Made by a program: the position numbers and the translations under genes. Below are positions 12,901-23,077 of a stretch of DNA of 64,000 nt, one piece after another. Location of the stretch: positions 186,001-250,000 of the forward strand of contig DF237011.1 in the NCBI GenBank assembly GCA_000708835.1, read 5' to 3'. Position 1 is the stretch's first letter. Each line of letters begins with the position of its first letter. This stretch comes from Klebsormidium nitens (taxonomy: Eukaryota; Streptophyta; Klebsormidiophyceae; Klebsormidiales; Klebsormidiaceae). Below the pieces are notes generated by a model, which had not been told where the DNA came from, searched no databases, and saw nothing but the letters and a program-made list of their open reading frames with translations.

Positions 12901-14390
12901 GGAACGCTCCAGACGTCTTGTTCGTGGCTGGATGTGTCATGGTTTGCATAGACTCAGGTACCGGAAGCCCTTCTGCCAAGATGTGCCGCCAGTCTTTGCA
13001 GACTGGGGTTTTATCGAATTGGAAGGTAGCGTTGCGATATCGAGTATTGCCATGTTCTGTGGTCTGCATGTAAGTGTTTGATTCTCATTTCGCGATAGCG
13101 CTATTTATCGGTTACTTCGAAAGCAGGTCAACTACCTAGCCTTGCCTTTCCATGACCAGCATCGACGTGCCGTCGTCGAATATGGTTGTCAGTTGGCGGT
13201 CTACGCTCAACCTATATTCCCAGGGCTTTCGGAGGACTCCTATTCTGCAAGATCGAGTGCTGCGATCGGAGTACTACAAACCAGCTTTAGGCATGCTACC
13301 TGGTTTCAGACTCTTTTACATTTCCGCCCCAGGGTTTACAAAGCGGATTTTGCACATGATCAGAGACACTGTTTCCCTTAGGTATTTGTCTCCGTCCAAC
13401 GGAAAGGCGTTCCTTCTTACTACTTCTGTCCTAAAGGCCTTACTTTCTTAGTAATCAATGTTGAATATAAGGAGCTTGACCAACGTTCTCTTTGCAGGAA
13501 TACTTTATGTCGGATGGAGACATCGCCTGGGACAGCGATTTTTTCAACATCATCTCCATCGACTCTCGGGGCATCCGAGTGATCGACCACACCCAGCTGG
13601 ATACGCTCAGCGTGTTCCGGAGCGCAGCCCAAGTCCCCCGGGCGATCACAAGAATGCAAAACCTCGTCAGAGCGACAAGAACAGGTGGGTTTGAGATCTT
13701 AGGGTATACACTTGATACCTTCCGTGGTTGGATGTATTAAAAGTCTCTTTTTCGTTGTGTGGGGGGTAAATAGTCGTGCGAACGGAAACGGATTCTAGAC
13801 ACCGAAGCCACCCGATTGTGATTGCGCTGATTACGGGGGCTCCTTTGCTTACAGGCTCCAAGAGTTCCCTCTCTGAGACAGAACAGTGCCAAGAGGGAGA
13901 CCCAACCGACAACAGCGGTAAGAATCTGGACAGGACTCAAGGCAGTGATGTACCGGACGAAAGCTCGGCCGGCGTGACTCAGAAAGGGGTCAGATCAGAC
14001 ACTTCGGACGGCTCTCGGATGTCCGAAAGTGGTCAGGTCGGAGAAACCACTCGAAAGGGGGGTAACTTGGAAAAGCCGAGCACGGGAAAACTGAAAGGGT
14101 CAGTCGAGGGGACGAGTGATCGGGGCAAAGGGGAGGAGACTGGACAGAGTGCCCGGAGGAAAGCGGAGGAAGTTGGTGGGGCGAGTAAAGGAGAGGAAGA
14201 GATGGTGGGCGATGTGCTGGGAGGGTTCACTGGGCCCGCATCTGACTTTGGGAGGGGTCTCTCCCGGGAAGCGCTGCAAAGCCTGAGGCAGCGGAAGATC
14301 GATAGAGAAGGAAGGGCGAAGGAAGATGCGGGAGAGAACGCTCATGAAGGTAAGGGAGTGACGGCGCGTCGTTATAATGCAGGTTTTTGA
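6950..14390 (+). CDS. Kir/KirBac-like inward-rectifier channel with disordered N-terminus and atypical filter
   Basis: Eight exons: 6950-8471, 9222-9277, 9351-9536, 10296-10611, about 11747-11921, 12427-12561, 13498-13684, 13855-14390. Exon 1 encodes about 507 Ser/Pro/Glu-rich, probably disordered residues. Exons 3-4 give the slide helix and first membrane helix (SWLVVFSDFYIAVLK, then APVLLFVAVIFLFPALLCLF), a pore-loop segment and the second helix. Exons 5-7 encode the cytoplasmic Kir domain, with VIDRNSPLYGHTRESL and DGDIAWDSDFFNIISIDSRG matching the conserved I-(D/N)-x-x-SPLYG and IxWGxRF positions of KirBac/Kir proteins. Exon 8 is a charged tail ending at TGA 14388-14390. Family knowledge: tetrameric K+ channels of membranes. 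Odd points: the TxGYG filter is replaced by SMLFGGS, and the exon 4 to exon 5 junction does not keep phase with canonical sites. A strong donor at 14349/14350 could add a further exon. Confidence 0.72.
11990..12350 (+). repeat. Decayed tandem copies of channel exon 5 and its donor
   Basis: The end of exon 5 (CGGATCCGTC...GCGCTG...GTGGCCTAT...CAGTACGG then the donor, 11840-11925) recurs in decayed form at about 11990-12078, 12147-12285 and more weakly 12293-12345. The 12147 copy keeps ACGGATCCGTC, GAGGCCTATCTTCAGTACGG and GATAGCGGTG, and the downstream intron piece TTTTCT is copied too. All lie inside intron 5 and are out of frame or carry stops. Confidence 0.75.
12639..12815 (+). repeat. Two decayed copies of the 3' end of channel exon 6
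   Basis: Exon 6 ends GAGCGCGCCAGCCTCCAGAG...TTCCATATGCAG then GT (12527-12563). Near copies occur at 12643-12684 (GAGCGCGCCAGCCTTCAGAG, donor kept) and 12777-12814 (GAGCGCGTCAGCCTTCAGAG, donor lost, GTT to TTA). The first copy also repeats the downstream GGCGTGTCTG intron sequence, so the duplicated unit is about 120 bp spanning exon end and intron start. Confidence 0.85.
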
Positions 14391-16349
14391 GAGTGAGGGC
14401 CATCTAGCTGACATGGTGTGCTTAACAGTCACGTTGCCGTAAAGGAATTGTACTAGTCGAGTTCGACCCTTAAGCACGCTGAGAGAGGATGGTGAAATAG
14501 ACGGAAACGGAGTTGTAAATTTCTGGAGGAGATTGAGTATAGGTTTTCTAAGTCGAGGCGAGCGCCTCCAGCCAAGTCGAAAGCCGGATCGATCAGAGTC
14601 CAGTTGAAACCTGCCTTATCTTAAGATGTGATCACATGCAAGCGTTTGGAACTGGATGGGTGCGGGCATTTGCAATCCCCGGCCAATAAGTCACCGACTT
14701 TACGTTGTATGGCCCGCTCGATCAGGCGTTGCTAATTACCGTACTAGGGTCGCCGTCTGTGTCGGGATACGGATCGTCGACTCGAGTGCTTTTGGTCGGA
14801 TGCATTGTCGAAAGGCCTAGCTAGCTTATGACCGACACACAGACGCGTCGGCCCTGAGTCGAGCTAGTACTATAAACGGCGCGGCCACGGGCAGCAGCTC
14901 TATATATGATCGTATTGGACGAGGGATGATCACTCCAATCCATGCAAACAAACGTGTGAATTAACATCGTCGATCCGAGTCAGACGGCCGGGCCAGCTCG
15001 ATCATGAGGCCGGGGATCATTTGGCTTGATTTTGCAAATTAATCCGCGGCTGGGCATGATGGCCGCCAACGGTACGTGCGTAGCTCTATTGATGATAATA
15101 ACATTGAGGTTACAAATGCCATGCACCTGTCGGCAGCAATTCAATATTTATTTGGCCCCGGCCCCCCGGCCGGGACCATCATTATATGGCCCCGGCCGGC
15201 CGCTGGACCGGTCTCCGTTGTACGTTAAGTTCTAGGCACATTGGATTGCAGCATACAAAGCGTCTGCTCTGATGTAATTACCTACTCCAGATACAATTTT
15301 TTGGTCAACAATCACATATACCAAGTCGATCGACGACAGAGACATTTCGTAAGCAGAAGATCATCAACTTACGTTGGACATTCGACGGTTTATTGTATGA
15401 TGTATGAGTCCGTATTGCATGAGTCACTGAGTCCGTTGCATCGAGTTGTTGTGTGGAGAAAACCTGTTAAGAGTTACAGTGACTATGTTGATGGTCCATG
15501 CTTATTACGAGCTCGTAATTAGTAAGCAGACATCCAACAGTGGTTGTCGGATCATGTGTATTGGATACTCTCACATCACGCGCAGCGTGTGACGGGGCTA
15601 GGGAGACGGCAGTCATCTTTGTCAGCTAAGGCAGCTTTATAGTGCCCAGCTCACGCTAAGTTCAGGTCACTACTAACTGATTACGTCCTGTACAGGGGAT
15701 CATCCTGCGGAAGCCACTTGTTCACTGCGAAAGGTATGGACATCTCCATCCATGTACCACTTTGCAGAGTCATACAACATTCTGTCTGGCTCGGGGTCCG
15801 GACTCGGTCATTCCCAAAGATTTAGAGGTTCTCGTGCTCCGACGTAACTAGCCGACGGACCCACCTTACGGTTTACTAGGTTTGTACTGTCGGACTATTG
15901 ACCAACCCCAAAATCAGCCGTACCCCGAGTCCCGGGTACTGTTGTAGTCGACATGGATATATAAAGTCGATCATTCAAATCGAACACTTCTTTTGCAATT
16001 TCGGTCACCATTTCTACAGGGATGTTTTTACAACGACACTAGAGGATTTGTGCAAGAGATTCATCTAATACATCCGATGTTTCAAGGCTGGACGCGTCAG
16101 AAGTATCCCGCACATCCGAGCCACTGCGCAACCTAGAAGGGTGGCAGGGCGCCCTATCTTAAAACCCGCACCTAGAAAGAGCTGCTCGACCGAGAGCATC
16201 TGAAAGCCTTCTATTCGCTAAACAAGCATACCAAACCCCACTATCCCACTACACTGTTCAATCAAGTGAACGTTCACTAAAGCCTCCCCACAGCTTTCCT
16301 CTGAGCATTGCAAACCTGCCAGCTCCGCTCGCGCCCGCGCGCATGCGCC
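14391..16349. other. Intergenic, no gene seen; imperfect inverted repeat and GC-rich palindromes
   Basis: No ORF here looks like protein. An imperfect inverted repeat pairs TACTAGGGTCGCCGTCTGTG (about 14743) with the complement around 14831-14870 and could be a degraded MITE. A GC-rich patch at about 15155-15210 contains repeated GGCCCCGGCC units. Confidence 0.45.
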
Positions 16350-16550
16350 TCAGTCACGATCCCATTTGTACAGCAGGAAATACTTCAGCACTTCGGCGGC
16401 TCCCGCGGCCGCGAAGAGCGCGATCGCCTGCTTGTAGTTGTCGTCGCGAACCGCGCGGAACGCTCCGAAGCACAGCGCTCCTTCTGCGGCGAGGCACAGC
16501 GATGACGTGTGCACCACCTGGGAGATGACGTAAGCGGAGCTGCGGGCCAT
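16350..16550 (-). CDS. Small two-helix membrane protein, function unknown
   Basis: A 66-residue single-exon ORF starts at an ATG in good context (GACGTCATGGCC) and ends at a TGA after KYFLLYKWDRD. Two hydrophobic stretches are visible: about residues 12-31 (VVHTSSLCLAAEGALCFGAF) and 43-61 (AIALFAAAGAAEVLKYFLL), separated by a polar RAVRDDNYKQ turn. The composition is protein-like and the frame is GC-rich at third positions compared with its surroundings. I do not recognise a family. It could also be the last exon of a longer gene whose upstream exons I cannot place; the frame upstream of the ATG is open for some distance. Confidence 0.5.
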   Translation of the reverse strand: MARSSAYVISQVVHTSSLCLAAEGALCFGAFRAVRDDNYKQAIALFAAAGAAEVLKYFLLYKWDRD

Positions 16551-18468
16551 GACGTCCTGGAAGTCAGCAGAAGGCTGGCGCGGAGAAGAGTCGGATGAGA
16601 AGAGTGTTCTCCAGAGCTCGTTGGAAGAAGACTCGGAAACGCTGATAGGAGAGTCAGAGACACGAAGACCGGGGAGGACGGGTCCGGAGCTGGACGTTGT
16701 TGAAGAGATAGGCTTGTGGGGGAAACGCTGAGAATATTGTTACGAGATCGTTACTGCAGGAAAGTGAGAGATGAGAGGGCACTGCTCAGAATGAGATTTG
16801 CTGGACGAGCAGGGTGATTTTAGTTAGGCGGCAAGAACTGGCCTGGGCCACAAAAGCGGGTGCTCGAACGATTTCGGAAAAGGAATCGCTACACTAGGCA
16901 GAGGATTTTGAGGAACGCAGCGAACATGGAATGTGCTAAATCCGTACCTGAGAACTCAGCTTCTTCATAATATCACGTATAAGAGGGACTCATATCTGTC
17001 AGCTAATTAGCTAGCGAAGGGGCTGCCAGCGTCGGCGCCATGCAAGGTTTCGACACCGTATGAACGAACGGCGGCGGATGCAGTGCGTGCCCACCGCGCG
17101 CGGCGGCCGCGCAGCTGTAAACAGGCGGGCGCGCTTGGTGGCCAGGGTTTGAGACAGGGTTCGCGGGTTGATTTGACGGAAGTTGACCGGGTGGGGGTGC
17201 CCACTTCCATATGCCAGCGCAGCGCCGTACGGTTTAATCTGCTTGACGCCGGAGTCCGGAGGGGTCAACGGAATCTCCGGCTTTGAAGCTGGGTTCCGTA
17301 CCGCACGCTTTCGGCCCCCGAGTGCCGCATATGGGCCGGCTTGCCGGCCAGCACTGCATGAAAGTTTGATCAGATCGATGATGCTCAGCTCAGAGTGGAA
17401 GGAACCCATAATCCAACGGTTGTTCTGCAACAGCTTACAAGTTGCGGCTATGCGAGCGCGGCAGCCAGCGCTTAGGCTGAGCTGCCAGGCAAAGGCTTGC
17501 GATTGCCCACTGCATATGTTGGCCAGCTGGGCGCTGCGCTTATGCCGGAAGCAGCAGCGCTGCAAACATTCAGCAAAGCCTATATTTCCAGATGGCCAGT
17601 GCATGCGCTTATGCCGGAAGCAGTAGCGTTGTAAACATTCAGCAAAGCCTAAGCTGGCCAACATACCTATGTTGCAGTGGGCAGTGGCAAGTCTATGCTA
17701 GCTTGCAGGATATACCTAGTAGCCTGCATGATTGTCCGCATGATCATGTCAGGATACCCCTGTGATTCTAGGATCGAAGGGAGGAATGGCAGCTGCCAGC
17801 GACAGCTGCAGATCGACCACAGCTGATTATCACTGCGCAGGCAGCTGGCGGAGCTCGCACTGAGCAGCATTGGTGACACATGCTCCGACATATGCATATG
17901 CAGCTGAAATAACGGCAGCTGAAATAGCTTTGGCGTGCGTATGTGTACGTCGCTTTCGAGTCTCGACAACAGAATCGTACGGCAGCTTCCATACAGCAAC
18001 ATTTATTACTCGACGTACGGTGCAACTAAAGGAATTAATGTGCTTGCCCAAAATCAGCAATTCTGAAGACCGGTACGTACTGGCAATGGGCACTCTGAAG
18101 GCCGACGGCGAGCCTAGAACTGAAGGCAAAAGTGAAGATGGATTTCAAAAGGACTTAATAGCTTCTTGAATAATTGAAGCTGAGGCATATCCGTTGTCGA
18201 GTAGACAAATGTGAATCAAGATTCTCGTGAACCAAGCAGGATTTAGTATGTCGTTGTCAATTCTCGTCACAGGAAATGCTGATAATCAGCTTTGCACAGC
18301 TTCAAATTAGCAGCCTCAACCTGAGACGGCAGATTCAATGTGTGCAGCACTGAACTAGTATTCAAGTATTAAAGCAGGCTGCACCTAAGCCACGTCTCGT
18401 CTGACTGAATGATAGGGCCATCCGGACGACAGTCACATATACGACCGCTTCTCCTCTTTGCTTCTCCG
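16551..18468. other. Intergenic, repeat-rich, no confident gene
   Basis: Long ORFs here (for example minus 17664-17011) come from GC-rich repeated sequence and do not look like protein. The stretch holds a direct repeat (17535-17660), the palindrome-rich GGCCGGCTTGCCGGCC at about 17334, and many CAGCTG/GCAGCT words between 17780 and 17960. Confidence 0.4.
17535..17660. repeat. Direct repeat, two ~47-bp copies 79 bp apart
   Basis: The copies at 17535-17581 and 17614-17660 share TGCGCTTATGCCGGAAGCAG, then GCGTTGTAAACATT/GCGCTGCAAACATT and CAGCAAAGCCTA, with only a few substitutions. No coding function is apparent. Confidence 0.8.
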
Positions 18469-18475
18469 TATAAAA
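18469..18475 (+). promoter_or_regulatory. TATA box of the secreted-protein gene
   Basis: TATAAAA lies about 170 bases upstream of the ATG at 18641. It is followed by a C/T/A-rich leader (CTCATCACAACTCTGCG), as expected for a transcription start some 30 bases downstream. Confidence 0.6.
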
Positions 18476-18640
18476 GCCAACTGCAAGCTTTACCCTCATC
18501 ACAACTCTGCGCTACCAAGACTCTTCTAATCTCCAACTGCAGCTACTAGCCCTCAAGTGACCACTTTCGCGTTCCAATCAAACCTCTTCCGAGCCGACTG
18601 CTGAACCTCTGCTCACAGGCCCCGTTAACGTGCTGACGTC

Positions 18641-20987
18641 ATGGCAAAAGCAGCCTTCTTCCCTCTCGCCTTGGTGGTGGCGTTCCTCGGTTTCATGGCG
18701 GCTGGCGCTCAGGCTGCCGAGGCGAAACCAGAGGACTGCCCCTATTGGGTCGGCTACGGTCCTGTGGGTTTGTCGTCGGGAGATACCGTCTGCGCCTTGA
18801 ACGGTGAGTGTCGCAGAATATGACCATTTTGGATCGATTGACTAATTTGGCATCTATATGGTGGAATGCCTGTGATCAGCAAAATGGTTTAGAGCTCTGT
18901 CCTTTCTTGGATTGATGCTCATGAGGAATTTCTGAAAGCCCTCAGCTGGTCGATTCCGAGCTGAAATACAGTTTTGGAGAGCGCACGCTGAGAGTGTTTG
19001 TCCACGCAACGAATGGACGTGACACTAATTTCGATACTGCCTTGCTCATGTGATGTTCTGGATCCTCGCCTGGGTTGTGTGTGATGATTTGGAGAACTGA
19101 GGCTGCCAGCAGATCTGCTTATGCTATACTACGGGAGAAGGGGCGCTGCTTATTTAAGGGGTTTTCCTATAGATTTTGACGTCCATTAAGTTGCTCTGGT
19201 CGCATCAAGGTTCTGGTATTGAATGTGGCAATAGATTTACTTAGGTGGCCCTTTGTGGGAGCCCGACTTTAAGCGGTCTGTTCAAGTTGGCCACACGGAG
19301 AATCATAGAAGTCCGTCCTTCATAATCCAGCTCAAGACTCCCTTGGTGACGCGCACGTGGGCGTTTGTAGGATAATTTTGACCAACATTATTGAGGTCAT
19401 TGTATGTACATTGTAATCTAGCTGCGGCTGCTTTGGGAAGTCTGCGCGACATTGATGCATCATTAATCTAGGCGGAGGCAGGCAAGAGGTTCAGCCTTTG
19501 CATTTTCACCAGCCTCTAGTAGCTAGATCCAGCTTATGTACTTTAATTCATACTCTGCTTCTTTCGTCGCGGTTTCAGTTGCCTTCAATTTCAAAGGAGG
19601 CCTCTCAAAAAGTAGTACTCTTATGTGCTTTACACAATCAGCTATATCCGATATCCGAGGCTCGAGGACTCACGGTCGCGCAAACGGATGCAGGCAATCT
19701 GGGCGACAGTTTCGATGTGTCTGGCGGGCCCGCCGTCAGCTCCTGCGCGGACATTCTGTTTAAGATCATCGACGTCCTTTACAAGAAGCAAGGCAGCTAC
19801 CAATGGGCTGACGTGATGGAATTCATGAGCAAGGAAGCGTTCTCAATGCTAGACCCTGCACTTAGGAAAATGCAGTTCAGGGAGAGCGTTGACCTTCGTG
19901 CGGTCGAGGCGAATGCAGTGAGTACTCCCTCTCACTCTACCGGTCATCAGGAGCGTCGGATTACGTTCATCAGACGGCGCAAATTGCGATCTCTCTGTCT
20001 ATTTCAACCCACAAGCGTTCGTAGGTTAACAGAGCTTCAATATCATTGCCTGGTTCCTTCTCGGCTCGGAGTTTCCGCCGCACTCGCTTCTTCTTTACTG
20101 TGCGCTGCCATTTTGTCCGACGTTTTGTCCGAGTCTGCTTGCGTGGCACAGATCTTTACTGTCAAGTCCTCTGACGACGATTCAAAGCTCAGACAAACCG
20201 TAGCAGAAAGACTCCATCTCTTGATCCTGCAACTTTCCTTGGATCTACTTTGATAATTTGATCAATAGAAAAAGCGAAGTCACTAGTAGCTATAGGACAG
20301 TCGCCCGAGATTTCCTCTACTTTGTGTAACTGAAGCAAGTGATCTCCTGCTCTCCTATCTGATAGTACAGGTAATAATAACCCGTGAGAAACGTGTGTTT
20401 GGAGGGCTGTGTTCTTAGTGTTTACTGAGGACAAACAAAGAATTGCTCGCTTCTTGCCTGAAACAATCTTCGACATCAACCATTCCGAGCTCTTTATCCA
20501 ATTTTGGTTTTCTGCCTGGAGCCGTCAGGAGGATACCGATCACTCAAGTCTGAAAACTAAGGTCAAGTCTACCGGTCCAAAGCAAACCCAAACATATTGC
20601 ACCCGAATCCATGTCCTCAACTGCACCCGAACCCATGTCCTCAACCCCCAATAAACCTCAGGAGCCAAACGTCCGCCGTTGCTGACGTCATGACCCACAT
20701 AACTAGCCTATTCCTTACAGTCCCGAAGCGCCCGCTGACGTCATTTTGCTGTTTCCGTCCCCTCGCAGCTGTCCATGGTGAAGGTCATGCCCGGCCAGTT
20801 CGTTCTGATGGACATCGTGCTTGACACTTGGGTTGGCCCCAAAGTGCGCTTCTCGAGTGGCTGGGCCCTCGACAGTGTCAGTACTATGCCCGGGGGCCGC
20901 AAGCTGGCAGCTGCTTCTGACGGCCGGAAGCTGGCGGCCGCGATGAAGTGGAAGCTGATGTCGGTTTCTAATATCTTCCTCTTTTGA
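18641..20987 (+). CDS. Secreted protein of unknown family (intron 1 boundary unresolved)
   Basis: Exon 1 (18641-18803) encodes a clear signal peptide (AAFFPLALVVAFLGFMAAGA, cleavage near AQA) followed by AEAKPEDCPYWVGYG and a strong donor (AACG|GTGAGT). A later exon ends at 19917 (GCA|GTGAGT) and includes VSSCADILFKIIDVLYKKQG and YQWADVMEFMSKEAFSM. The last exon is 20769-20987 with LSMVKVMPGQFVLMDIVL, DTWVGPKVRF and a doubled GRKLAAA motif, ending at TGA 20985-20987. The acceptors I can see for the middle exon (after 19578 or 19641) are phase 0 while exon 1 ends in phase 1, so either a small exon is missing from my model or a different donor is used. No known family recognised; probably extracellular. 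Confidence 0.55.
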
Positions 20988-23077
20988 GCAGATTGTTTTG
21001 GATAAGTTCAGCCCGGTATCATCATAAGCAGGAGTACCGTGAAGTAACCTTAGCGATTGTATCAGAGTCAGTAAAATTTAGCGGTATTGGATCAATGGCT
21101 TCACTGCTAGTGTTCTCTGGATTGTAGCAGCGCTATAGTTCTACTAGCCACCAAGCAGAACCATTTGTGCTGATTCCGATTGGTTCTTCATAGTCCGTAA
21201 GATTCACCGAGTCGTATATACGTAGTGGTTATGGAGAAGGCATTTTGACGATTTGAATTGAGGCAGATTATGGTAGCTTGATCTATCACAAGTTTTCAAC
21301 AAACCTGGATTGTGTCTTCATTCTGACTGTCTAATATATTAGTGCGTTCTCCGTACGTAAGTTTCCAAATTAAAAGGACAGCAGCCCACCGAAATTTTTT
21401 GATATGATGCTTGTCTTTTAAGAGGAGAGTCACTGGCGCGCCCAGGATAAGCATTTGGATAAGCAGATACCCATAACCGAACGGAACGGCGCTTGCATGG
21501 GTTGCACTGATGCGAAGCAAAAAACGTCGTAACTCACGGTCGAGCTGACGGACCGGCTTAGGCTTGATGCCTTCATCATGTGGATTGTGTACTTTGTCTG
21601 CAAAAACGCCCTTGAATCATAAATGCGTGATTTAGCATGCCTACTTCTTCACTCAATCATCATCGCATCCAGCCAAATCTTGGTGCTGAAAGGTTCTTAC
21701 ACTCGACATGTCAGCTAGCGCACGCAAGCCTGCTGGTCGTAGTATTTGCGAGAAAGTTGCCAGCTCTCGGTCTGCGCCGGGTTCCGCGTGTCGCGACACT
21801 CGAAGCGCTAGCTGCAAAATGGCTTTGCTTTTGATGAAGCGACAATTCACCTGCTCATACGGGCCATATGCCGGCGTCGTACTAAGTACATAAGTTGCCA
21901 ATTTTGATGCGACGAGCTGATCCGATCAGCTCGTCGTAGTGCCTGATGATCAGGCTGCTACTTTGCAACGAACCAAGATCTTTAACGTTCATGTGGACCA
22001 TAAGCACAAAGCCGATTCAGGTCTTCTGCCCGTCGCGCTATTGGCCGGCAGGATCGATCATTCAAGTCGCCCACGAGTTACTTCGGATCGACTTGGAAGT
22101 GGGACCCCTGGGCCAAGGTATAGTTGCATGACATGATCTGATGAAGTTCGATTGCTGCATCGTGAGGCGTCATGTAGTATCTTATATAACTGGGCGCCAC
22201 GTTAGTACGGAAAGAGCAATTGAGCGGAGTAACCGGGCCGTCCTCTTCAAGTTTGAATGCAACACCGATCCGATTTGTCAAACTTGATCAACGCAGATTT
22301 GCTACATGAAGTCAGATTATCGCGCACAATAGGCGCAGGCCTTCTTAGACAACGTCAAGGTTAAATATAGGAGTCGCACTGAAATTGAAAGGTGAGACGA
22401 ATGATAATCCATGGTCCAGCCTTGAAGAAGTTGAACGCTAACCAAATCCAAATTAGGAGAATCGGGCAAGCGCCCAGACCCGTGGCTCCAGCCTGCTAAC
22501 GAGAAGACGGGCTCGATTGAAGTTTGCATCGCAAACTCAAGTTCGATCTAAGCTGGTTGTACGTGGATAACCTGGCACTATCGTTGCAAAGCCAGGAGAA
22601 TCTACGCGGCGTCGGTCCCGTTTAAATACTCTAATCCGCGACTTGTACTTTTGCCTCTTCCACAGACTCAGAGTTTTACTCTCTCTTTACAAATATTAAC
22701 CGGCATCTACAAGTCTCACATCGGCGATTTAGTCTCACGTGACTTTCTCAATTGACAAGCTGCTCAGTTAGAAGAAAGCAAACCGACAACGTAACTTGTC
22801 GAAGGTTGTGGTTGGGTGCCAATCTACCGCGCGGGCATAGGTAGGGTTGGGTTACCATCTACTCGTGTCAACGAAGTTCTGTTTAGATAGAGGTACATCC
22901 ACGCCTCAGCAAAAAGGATACTCAACGTCTCTTCTTCCTACCGGCGGCTCTGGTTCAAAGTACGCAGGTTCAAAATTGCCGTTCTTTCCAAGCAACAATT
23001 CAAACGGTTGGGGGCCACAACTCTTTCGGACCCTTTGAAGCGTCTCCTCAACCTTGAATCCTTGAAACGATAGAACC
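20988..23077. other. Intergenic and 3' flank of gene A
   Basis: I see no gene. The region from about 22740 to 23077 is the 3' flank of Cys-module gene A and resembles the flanks of genes B and D (CAAGCTG...AGTTAGAAG and the ACCCTAAAG run near the stop). A palindrome sits at 21910-21936. TTTAAATA near 22622, followed by a pyrimidine-rich leader, could be a promoter, but no ORF follows it. Confidence 0.4.
21910..21936. repeat. 27-bp near-perfect palindrome
   Basis: The arm CGACGAGCTGATC is followed by one central base and its exact reverse complement. Neither strand carries a gene here. Confidence 0.85.

Noticed and set aside
17011-17664. 217-residue minus-strand ORF with an internal repeat
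   Set aside because: The repeat comes from duplicated DNA and the rest from GC-rich palindromic sequence; no start context or domain.
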